Shown here in pieces: positions 6,819 through 13,273 of a stretch of 13,273 nucleotides of DNA. How positions within the stretch are numbered: position 1 is the stretch's first letter; each line of letters begins with the position of its first letter. The stretch covers positions 1 through 13,273 of the forward strand of contig CAMPAA010000082.1 of the NCBI GenBank assembly GCA_946631345.1, written 5' to 3'. Below the pieces are notes generated by a model. It saw nothing but the letters and a program-made list of their open reading frames with translations, made no database searches and was not told the origin of the DNA. The position numbers and the translations under genes are program-made. The stretch comes from an uncultured Verrucomicrobiota bacterium. GTDB lineage: Bacteria > Verrucomicrobiota > Kiritimatiellia > RFP12 > UBA1067.

Positions 6819-9095
6819 ATGAGGACACGACAAATGATGGTGGCTCTGGCACTGATTCCTGGGTTTGCGTATTCGGCTTTCGCCGAAGATATTACGGCGG
6901 CTGTGCGAGCGGCGAATGCCGCGACTTTTGGATTGACCGGAGGAACGGAATATTCCGCCAGTTATCCTATTTCAAAGGCTTTTGACGGGTTGTATAACAA
7001 CGATAATGCCCGTGCGATGATTAGCCCTGCGAGTGGATATCCGCTTATTGCCGTTTATTATCACATTTCAGACGATTTCTGCCCAGGCACAGGAGTTGTA
7101 GTGACGGCCTTCACAATGCGAAGGTCGCCCAATAATTTTGATTCAGAGCGCACGCCGCTTCGCATGAGACTTGAGGCTTCGCCGTCCGGAGACGCCAATG
7201 CGGATGACTGGGTCTTGCTGGCCGAGAACTATGAGGATTTTCCGGGTTGTGAATCCGGGCACACTCCAACCGAGGATGAAATCAGTTTCACAGTTGGAGT
7301 GCCAAGATTTCGGCAGGGCGCATATCGCCATTATCGATTCGTCTTTAATCCACGGCCTACGTTCGTTAACACCCTTCATGAACTGTTTCTGGAAGGTGAT
7401 GTTTCTGGGGGCTCAATTCCGGAGCGACTGACATGGAACGGTGGCTCTGCCTCGTGGGACGCCTCGACCCAACTCTGGAAGAACAAGGATGGGACATCTG
7501 TTTCTTGGAAGTCGTTTTCGTCGGCTGTCTCCAGCAATTCGTTGACAACCTTGGGGGCGAAGGACGTGGCCGCACTTGATTTTGGTAATGAGGAATCACT
7601 TGCTGTTTCGGGAGACCAGATTCGATTCGTGGCTCCAGCGGGTATCGGACTTCGGAATTCGGCTACACTGTCTGTGGATGTCGGTTCGCCCTATGGTCAA
7701 GATACGGAAACAGCTTGTGTCACCGGCACGAGGCAGACGGATTACACGTATCTGCCGCGCGATACGAACAAGACTGGGCATGAGACTATCTGGTGGCAAA
7801 ATCGGCGCTTGAGGGACATCACGGGTTTTGCCCCAGCTGTTTTGTGGTACAGCGGCGATAGAGACGGTGTCGGTAAGGCTTGCGGTGCAAAAGATTTTGT
7901 CAATGATGGACAAAACGCAAGCATCTGGTTTTGGCGCTATTATGCGTCCGGCAACGTAGACCTGCGTCATGCCTGGATTGCTGCGAAAGTGCAGTTCAGA
8001 CAGGTTGGCGATGACATAGCGGCAAAGGTTGTCCGTGGTGGTTATGTCTGGGTGGATGGCTATGATCTGACGCAGGGTGCGGAGATTGACTACGAAGCGA
8101 AAAAGAATAGTTTGACTGCTGACATTTACGACGATAGCGGAGCCCTTGCCTCGCCGTATGTTGGCGTCAAGAACCTTCTTGCGCAGAACCTCTCGAAACC
8201 TGGACTGGAGGTTGTCAACACTCGGCATCCTGGATTGCAGCTGAAGTCAGGGGAACGGTTGCCAGCCGACGCAGAAGATTCCTATACAGGGAGCAATGTG
8301 CTGTTCGCCACAAACATGAGACTTTCGGAGATGACGGACTTCTCATCTGTAAACCTTTGGTACAACGCGACCAGCGAACCGGCTACGGCTCATTGTATGA
8401 AGCGCGAGGACGGATCCATGACGGTTCAGTTCCAGCGTGTTCTATCGACGAATCTCCTTTGCGTCAAGGTGCGTTTTTCTCAGGAAGGGGATGATGTTTA
8501 CGCGCAGGCCATCTATGCCAAGTATAAGAACCAGGTAACGGAAACCGGGGTTGACTTCGACACGGCATCTGGCGTTGGCGCGGTAACCATAGCAGGTGCG
8601 CAGGCCAAAGGGTACGGTGTCTCTGATGTCGTACCGGTCGTCAGACGAACGGTCTGTTCGTTTGATGGTGATTTCGCCATACGTGGAGCTGTGACGGCTG
8701 ACAATGTCGATTTGGCGTTCGGGGGTGATGTCACGATTTTTGATGCAGAGACATTTGCCGAGACGCCAATTCGGATGAAAGGCGGATCGTCGCTTTCGCT
8801 TGCTGACGGAGTTGCGGCGACGGTACCGGGGCTTTCGGTTGCAGGGGCGGTCACGTTAACATTTGGCGCGGACTCTTCGCTGGTCATTGATGATTTGGAT
8901 CTCGCGGAAGGTGCACAGGTCAACATCGTAGGACTGGTGCGCGGCGTGGCATTCCGTGTAGGGACGGCGGCAACGTTGTCACGCGCCGATTTGAAAAAGT
9001 TCAAGGTTCCTGAAACTGGTATGCGTGTGGTTCAGAATTCCGAAGGTTACCTGTCGGTCGAGCCATTGGTGGGCATGCGGGTGTTGATCAGGTGA
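6819..9095 (+). CDS. Secreted beta-rich protein, discoidin-like N-terminus and passenger-type repeats
   Basis: The open frame extends upstream to 6750 but would then overlap the preceding gene. The ATG at 6819 has AAAGGA nine bases or so upstream and begins directly with a signal peptide (cleavage after SAFA, residue 22), so 758 residues is preferred. Residues about 30-195 resemble a discoidin/F5-8 type C carbohydrate-binding domain. From LTWNGG at 204-209 the sequence takes on the glycine- and aspartate-rich, beta-helix-like pattern of autotransporter passenger proteins. A module of roughly 110 residues occurs twice, from about 324 and again from about 495, both with a (R/N)xRLxx(I/M)TxF then LWY pattern and a VxF(R/S)QxGDD motif. 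The C-terminus shows no outer-membrane barrel and no PEP-CTERM-type anchor. It probably acts as a surface or glycan-binding partner of the neighbouring glycosidases; no catalytic motif is visible. Confidence 0.75.
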   Translation: MRTRQMMVALALIPGFAYSAFAEDITAAVRAANAATFGLTGGTEYSASYPISKAFDGLYNNDNARAMISPASGYPLIAVYYHISDDFCPGTGVVVTAFTMRRSPNNFDSERTPLRMRLEASPSGDANADDWVLLAENYEDFPGCESGHTPTEDEISFTVGVPRFRQGAYRHYRFVFNPRPTFVNTLHELFLEGDVSGGSIPERLTWNGGSASWDASTQLWKNKDGTSVSWKSFSSAVSSNSLTTLGAKDVAALDFGNEESLAVSGDQIRFVAPAGIGLRNSATLSVDVGSPYGQDTETACVTGTRQTDYTYLPRDTNKTGHETIWWQNRRLRDITGFAPAVLWYSGDRDGVGKACGAKDFVNDGQNASIWFWRYYASGNVDLRHAWIAAKVQFRQVGDDIAAKVVRGGYVWVDGYDLTQGAEIDYEAKKNSLTADIYDDSGALASPYVGVKNLLAQNLSKPGLEVVNTRHPGLQLKSGERLPADAEDSYTGSNVLFATNMRLSEMTDFSSVNLWYNATSEPATAHCMKREDGSMTVQFQRVLSTNLLCVKVRFSQEGDDVYAQAIYAKYKNQVTETGVDFDTASGVGAVTIAGAQAKGYGVSDVVPVVRRTVCSFDGDFAIRGAVTADNVDLAFGGDVTIFDAETFAETPIRMKGGSSLSLADGVAATVPGLSVAGAVTLTFGADSSLVIDDLDLAEGAQVNIVGLVRGVAFRVGTAATLSRADLKKFKVPETGMRVVQNSEGYLSVEPLVGMRVLIR

Positions 9096-9118
9096 TTGGT
9101 GTCAATGTGTCGCACGCA

Positions 9119-9134
9119 AAGGGGGGCAGCCCTT
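9119..9134 (+). other. Small intercistronic hairpin
   Basis: AAGGG (9119-9123) and CCCTT (9130-9134) pair around a 6-nt loop in the 81-bp gap between the second and third operon genes. No T-run follows. It may modulate transcript stability or partial read-through, or be incidental. Confidence 0.25.
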
Positions 9135-9176
9135 GCTGGCACCTATTGGCAACTGCATACGAGGTATGATGCACAC

Positions 9177-11099
9177 ATGAAAATGAAATGTCTGGTTGTT
9201 GTTTTCTCTGCGGCGTTCGCGGCCTTCGCCTTATCGTATAAATACCCGCAGTTGATGTGCTACCGCTCGTTTTTGCCTGAACTCGAGGAGACGGCGAACT
9301 TCGCAAGGATGGGAATACCGCTTCGTACGGTCTTCATTGCGAACACCGTCAGTGCGAACGGTCGGCAATACTGCCAGTACCCTCCGGTATGGAGGGGCAT
9401 GGGCGATTACGATTTTGCCCCAGTGGATGCGCAGCTCGGCGACATCATTAAGGCGAGTCCGAATGCGGAGTTTAGCATCTTCCTGGATCTTAACACCCCG
9501 GTCTGGCTGACGCGCAGGGTTCACCATGACAGCTACAACGAGATTACGCATGCGCTGAGCTCGCCCATATACAGGGAGGAGGCGTCGAACTATCTGGACA
9601 AACTTGTCTGCTACATCGAAGAGAACTACGGCGACCGTGTAAAGTCGTATTCAATCCTCTGTGGGTACACGTCCGAATGGTTTGAGCGCAACCTCCGCCA
9701 GAGCCACGTGAAGAACCTCGCCTGGCGCAAGTGGTGTTCCGAGCGGGGTCTCAAGTACGGCCTTTCCACGCCGACCGAGAGCGACCTCGCGACGGCGGCG
9801 TTTGAAGGAACCATCTACGATCCCGCGACCGAACAGGTGAAGATCGACTTCTGGAAGTTCCACAGCTGGATAATATCGGAGGGAGTCCTCCACTTTTCGC
9901 ATATCGTCAAGAAGGTCGCGCCCGGCAAGCCCGTCGGCGCCGACTACGGCTACTACATGATATGCGACAAGGATCCGGGCGGCGTCGGCAATCTCGACTA
10001 CGAGCGCGTGGTCGCTGATCCGGGATTCGACTGCATCCTCTCGCCCGCCACCTATTCCGGCCGCGAAATTGGCGGCGGCACGGGGTCAATGCTCGTTGTC
10101 GGCACATGCAGGCGTTACGGGAAGCGGTTCTACTATTCCGTCGATCAGTGGCCGCATTCCCTCAAGAACGAATATGGCTCCAACTATTTCAAGACCATGG
10201 CCGACACGCTTGCCGGAAACACGCGCAACGCTGCGTTCGCGCTCGTGCACCATGCGAACTTCCACTGGTTCGACATGTGGGGAGGATTCTACAAGGATCC
10301 CGAGATGAAGGAGCGCATCTCAAAGATAGCCGCAATCCAACGTCGCTTCGCTGACGACGATTCTGTCCCCGCCGCTGACGTGCTGATTGTCGCCGATCCA
10401 GACAGTGCCTACGGCCGCATCGACCCCCGCATGGCAGCGAACGACGAACTAGGGCCTAAGAAGGGCGCGAGGTGCCCCGAGGGATTCGTCCCTGCCTACG
10501 GATGCGGCGAGGAGTTCCGCAACCGGATAAACCATGTCGGCGTCGTTTATGACGTTGTATCCTTCAACGACATTCCGCATATTGACATGAGGCCGTTCAA
10601 GGCGGTCGTGCTCTCCGACGTCTGGACGATTTCGCCTGAGAAGGAGAAAGTGCTGCGCGACCATGTGCTTCGCGACGGACGCACAATCATCTGGGCCTAT
10701 GCGCCCGGTGTGTCGGACGGCAAGTCGGTGGATGCCGGCCGCATCCGCCGGTGGGCGGGCGTCGATTTCAAGACACCCGGAGTCACTACAACATCAATGG
10801 GAGGTTGGAATGCCGTCTATGCCTACGACTACCGGCTTTTGACGCCCGAGAAGTTCAGGAATATACTCGAGGCGGCGGGATGCCATGCGTGGATGGACGA
10901 GCGCGTGCCCGTGATGGCAAACGGCAGGCTTCTCGCAATACATGTCAAGGACGGCGGCAGGAAGACCGTCCACCTTCCCCACAGGTGTTCGAAAGTGGTG
11001 GATCTTCTTGCGAACCGGACCGTTGCGACAGACTGCGACTCGTTCAAAGACGAATTCACCACGCCCGACACTAAGATCTACGAGACGATCTACGAATGA
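9177..11099 (+). CDS. Secreted GH42-like glycoside hydrolase family protein
   Basis: The frame is open from 9096, but the ATG at 9177 starts immediately at a signal peptide (MKMKCLVVV, cleavage near residue 18 after AAFA) and gives 640 residues. A weak GAGG lies 12 nt upstream. Residues about 20-395 read as a (beta/alpha)8 barrel of the GH-A type; ILCGYTSEW places E167 at the end of a strand, where clan A enzymes keep their acid/base. The second catalytic strand reads YYSVDQW (319-325), with D323 where a glutamate nucleophile might be expected. Residues about 397-545 resemble the glutamine-amidotransferase-like trimerisation domain that follows the GH42 barrel (VVYDVVSF, AVVLSDVW, IIWAYAPG). 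The rest is a small beta domain. Proteins of this layout usually act as beta-galactosidase-like enzymes, but the altered residue makes activity uncertain. It ends 23 bp before the next start. Confidence 0.75.
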   Translation: MKMKCLVVVFSAAFAAFALSYKYPQLMCYRSFLPELEETANFARMGIPLRTVFIANTVSANGRQYCQYPPVWRGMGDYDFAPVDAQLGDIIKASPNAEFSIFLDLNTPVWLTRRVHHDSYNEITHALSSPIYREEASNYLDKLVCYIEENYGDRVKSYSILCGYTSEWFERNLRQSHVKNLAWRKWCSERGLKYGLSTPTESDLATAAFEGTIYDPATEQVKIDFWKFHSWIISEGVLHFSHIVKKVAPGKPVGADYGYYMICDKDPGGVGNLDYERVVADPGFDCILSPATYSGREIGGGTGSMLVVGTCRRYGKRFYYSVDQWPHSLKNEYGSNYFKTMADTLAGNTRNAAFALVHHANFHWFDMWGGFYKDPEMKERISKIAAIQRRFADDDSVPAADVLIVADPDSAYGRIDPRMAANDELGPKKGARCPEGFVPAYGCGEEFRNRINHVGVVYDVVSFNDIPHIDMRPFKAVVLSDVWTISPEKEKVLRDHVLRDGRTIIWAYAPGVSDGKSVDAGRIRRWAGVDFKTPGVTTTSMGGWNAVYAYDYRLLTPEKFRNILEAAGCHAWMDERVPVMANGRLLAIHVKDGGRKTVHLPHRCSKVVDLLANRTVATDCDSFKDEFTTPDTKIYETIYE

Positions 11100-11122
11100 T
11101 GCCAAGACAGAAAGGACGTGAA

Positions 11123-12949
11123 ATGGGACGAAGCGCTGGAATGGAAGCTGTGACGTTTGCAGTAGTGGCTCTTTTGGCCGGATTTGCCTTTCCTGTGGCG
11201 GCGGAAGAATACGTCTTCCGGCCAACGCCGACGTCAATGAGGAAGGCGAAGGATTTCGTGGAGAACCAGAAGTCGTTTAGGCTTGGATTCTTGCCGACAG
11301 AGCGGGCGAATCCAATAACGGCCTCGCTTGAGAGAGACTTCAAGCGCTCGTTTGTTGATGGTGTGGAGTGTCTCCAGCGGGCTGACCGGCAGGTTCCGAT
11401 TGCCATGCGCCATGTGATTGTTTCGCGTGAATACAAGCTGCTTGTCGATGCAATGGAGACGGTACTGAAGTCCGAGAAGGGGCGAATCATCTTCACCGGG
11501 TGCGGGGCGACAGGGCGCCTCTCCATGCTTCTCGAATCGATGTGGCGCGACTTCTTTTCGCGTCGTGCCAGGGAACTTGCCGCTTCCGAACGCAAACTCG
11601 CAGATCGTGTGTTTTCCATCATGACGGCGGGCGACTTTGCGCTCATAAAGTCTGTGGAGTTCTTCGAGGACTATTGGGAGGGCGGCGCACGCCAGACAGA
11701 CGCGCTTGGCGTTGGCCCTTCTGATGTAATAATAGCCCTCAATGGTGGCGGGGAGTGTTCTACGATTCTCGGTTCTGTGCTGCGGGGAGTAGAGAGGGGC
11801 GCGATTGGGTTCATGAACATAAACAATCCAAAGGAACTTCTGCGCAAGATTGAACGTGCCCGCAGGGTGATAGACGATCCGAGGATGACGATTCTCGATT
11901 TCTATTGTGGTTCCATGGCTCTCGCCGGATCTACTCGCATGCAGTCAACGACAACGCAGCAGTTCATCTACTGCGCGGCCCTCGAAACCGCGCTTGCGCG
12001 CATTATGCCGCGATTTGCAAAGGAGCTTCCGGAGGACTTTGTCGGCGTGTTGGAGGATGTCATGACAACCTTGGAATCGCCTGCGGGACGCGGTGGCCTG
12101 GCTGCCGCAATCGAGTTCGAAAAAGGCGTTTACGAAGTTGGCGGACGCATCACGTATCTTGCCGATGACTGCATGCTAGACCTTTTCACGGACAACACGG
12201 AACGTTCTCCGACGTTCATGCTCCCCCAACTCTGCAGCCGGGACGACACGAAAGCCGTGCAGAGCTGGGCGTTTGTGAAGAATCCGCTTTATGCCACGCC
12301 AGACTGCTGGACGCGAATGCTTCGCCGTGAACCGCGCTGTCTGGATGGTTTTTCCGGAGAGGACGCCCGTGCTTTTGGTATGCCGCAGAGAGTCATCGAC
12401 AATCCTCCGAAGATTGGCCGCATCGATCTAATGAAATACATGATTGGGAACGAGCCGGCATCAGAACGCATTAATGTTTTTCCCCGTGCCGTCGCTGTGA
12501 CGTTCTCCGTCGGCGATCCCGATTCGGCGTTCTTGTCCGCCGCATCGAAATTCGCCGCCACATGGCCGGAACGGATGACGTTCCATATTGGCGGAACGAC
12601 GCAGTCCCACGCCGGCGAGATCCACATCAAGGCACACATGCCTCCGTCGCCGCTCGAAACGTGGAAACACCTTGCCGTAAAGCTTGTGATCAATAATCTC
12701 TCGACCGGCACAATGGCCGCGATGGGACGCGTTGCTGGGAATTACATGAGCTGGGTGTCGATTTCTAACAAGAAGCTTACCGATCGCGGATGTCGGCTCC
12801 TTCGTGATCTTGGGCACATTTCTTACGAAGAGGCCGCGCAACGACTCTTTGCTGCGGCGGAATGGATTGATTCGCGGGACTGGTTAGGGAGGGAACGCCC
12901 TTGTGCCGTCCAGATGGCTCTTGAAGAGCTGCGTAAGGAGAATCCATAA
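11123..12949 (+). CDS. Two-SIS-domain MurQ/GKRP-like protein with apparent signal peptide
   Basis: The ATG at 11123 has AAAGGA six bases upstream and gives 608 residues. An in-frame ATG at 11096 overlaps the previous stop (ATGA) and would add nine basic residues. The first SIS domain (about 100-290) contains GCGATGR (126-132), KSVEFFED (176-183) and AGSTRM (268-273), all in the order seen in MurQ, the MurNAc-6-phosphate etherase. The second (about 325-590) ends with KLVINNLSTGTM (520-531) and SISNKKL, again a MurQ signature. Two SIS units and about 600 residues match the animal glucokinase regulatory protein and its bacterial relatives better than MurQ, which is about 300 residues. The MurQ glutamate after GTSGR aligns with M140 here. 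Residues about 9-27 form a hydrophobic stretch ending VAA before EEY, so the protein appears exported, which is unexpected for a phosphosugar-binding fold. Confidence 0.82.
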   Translation: MGRSAGMEAVTFAVVALLAGFAFPVAAEEYVFRPTPTSMRKAKDFVENQKSFRLGFLPTERANPITASLERDFKRSFVDGVECLQRADRQVPIAMRHVIVSREYKLLVDAMETVLKSEKGRIIFTGCGATGRLSMLLESMWRDFFSRRARELAASERKLADRVFSIMTAGDFALIKSVEFFEDYWEGGARQTDALGVGPSDVIIALNGGGECSTILGSVLRGVERGAIGFMNINNPKELLRKIERARRVIDDPRMTILDFYCGSMALAGSTRMQSTTTQQFIYCAALETALARIMPRFAKELPEDFVGVLEDVMTTLESPAGRGGLAAAIEFEKGVYEVGGRITYLADDCMLDLFTDNTERSPTFMLPQLCSRDDTKAVQSWAFVKNPLYATPDCWTRMLRREPRCLDGFSGEDARAFGMPQRVIDNPPKIGRIDLMKYMIGNEPASERINVFPRAVAVTFSVGDPDSAFLSAASKFAATWPERMTFHIGGTTQSHAGEIHIKAHMPPSPLETWKHLAVKLVINNLSTGTMAAMGRVAGNYMSWVSISNKKLTDRGCRLLRDLGHISYEEAAQRLFAAAEWIDSRDWLGRERPCAVQMALEELRKENP

Positions 12950-13132
12950 TTAGTTTGAGATGGACACTTGCGCCCATGAAGCCGGGAGGTGAGGACAATG
13001 CCAAGGACGGGGTGGTTCAAGGCGTAAGCGGAGAGGCGGCGCAATGATGCGCCTTCGCAAAGCTTTGGCGCCACAAGTGCGCAGGGCGGGCGTGTGGACG
13101 TGTCATTTTGGCGCGCAGATTGCAGTTTTCAA
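12950..13132. other. Downstream non-coding region with hairpin
   Basis: No credible gene is seen. GGCGCA (13038-13043) and TGCGCC (13048-13053) form a perfect 6-bp stem with a 4-nt loop. A second option pairs GCGCC (13049-13053) with GGCGC (13067-13071). Neither is followed by a T tract, so an intrinsic terminator for the operon is possible but weak. The rest shows nothing I can name. Confidence 0.4.
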
Positions 13133-13273
13133 GTCCAACCATGCAACGGCGGAAGCCGAACCATGCACTTCGGGAAGTCCAACCATGCACTTCGGCGAGC
13201 GGAACCATGCAAGTTGCGGAGTCCAACCATGCAAGTTGCCGAGCGGAACCATGCAAGTTTGCGAGTGCATGGT
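13133..13273. repeat. Six-unit 22-bp tandem repeat array reaching the window edge
   Basis: Six consecutive units of exactly 22 bp start at 13133, 13155, 13177, 13199, 13221 and 13243. Each contains AACCATGCA at the same offset. The four bases before it alternate in a two-unit (44-bp) rhythm: GTCC, GCCG, GTCC, GCGG, GTCC, GCGG. The tails change gradually from ACGGCGGAA through CTTCGGGAA to AGTTGCGGA-type. After the last unit, GTGCATGGT (13265-13273) is the reverse complement of ACCATGCAC, the core found in units 2 and 3, so orientation may switch at the edge. There are no unique spacers, and because 22 is not a multiple of three, no coding repeat results. Confidence 0.9.

Noticed and set aside
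7596..8228. 210-residue minus-strand frame
   Set aside because: It lies entirely opposite the 758-residue secreted protein, whose signal peptide and repeated modules are convincing.
9146..9170. Internal promoter before the third operon gene
   Set aside because: TTGGCA and TATGAT are present, but the spacer is only 13 bp, too short for normal sigma70 use.
13038..13071. Intrinsic terminator after the operon
   Set aside because: GC stems exist but no T-run follows on the plus strand; kept only as a weak hairpin in the intergenic entry.
13017..13256. 79-residue minus-strand frame through the tandem array
   Set aside because: The repeat length shifts the frame each unit, so the protein has no consistent repeat, and no ribosome-binding site is evident.
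13133..13273. CRISPR array
   Set aside because: The 22-bp units are contiguous and vary throughout; there are no unique spacers of constant length and no cas gene.

Overview
The window looks like chromosomal DNA from an anaerobic, glycan-degrading member of the Planctomycetes-Verrucomicrobia-Chlamydiae group, most likely Verrucomicrobiota/Kiritimatiellota. This is an inference from gene content: a WbsX/GH99-like secreted glycosidase, a large secreted beta-rich protein with a discoidin-like front and passenger-type repeats, a GH42-like barrel protein, and an ATPase_2/DUF234 ATPase. No rRNA or other marker gene is present to prove it.

Layout. Positions 1-547 hold no convincing gene but are rich in structure: a hairpin at the left edge, a 15-bp perfect inverted repeat around a 65-nt centre, a good sigma70-type promoter (276-304) fed by a dyad, a strongly self-complementary stretch that starts where that promoter should initiate (311-431), and two 22-bp-spaced direct repeats resembling an IS21-family end. 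Positions 548-2875 (minus strand) carry a two-gene operon: an ATPase_2/DUF234 ATPase followed closely by an AraC-family regulator. Positions 2876-3130 are a divergent control region with a promoter for each direction and four alternating copies of a TTTCACGTC box. Positions 3131-12949 (plus strand) carry four co-directional genes with gaps of 58, 81 and 23 bp: a two-module secreted glycosidase-like protein (1209 aa), a secreted beta-rich protein with an internal duplication (758 aa), a secreted GH42-like protein (640 aa) and a two-SIS-domain MurQ/GKRP-like protein (608 aa) that also begins with an apparent signal peptide. Positions 12950-13273 are non-coding and end in six exact-length 22-bp tandem repeats that reach the window edge.

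How it may work together. The AraC-type regulator has an N-terminal cupin-like sensor half, so the simplest reading is a sugar-responsive locus: the minus-strand operon supplies the regulator and the plus-strand operon supplies exported proteins that bind and trim a complex glycan outside the cytoplasm. No transporter, sulfatase or SusC/D-type pair is visible, so uptake must be encoded elsewhere. The most unusual points are the apparently exported MurQ/GKRP-like protein with altered active-site residues, the TTTCACGTC operator cluster placed inside the ATPase promoter, the promoter-plus-structured-RNA candidate near the left end, and the 22-bp array at the right end.
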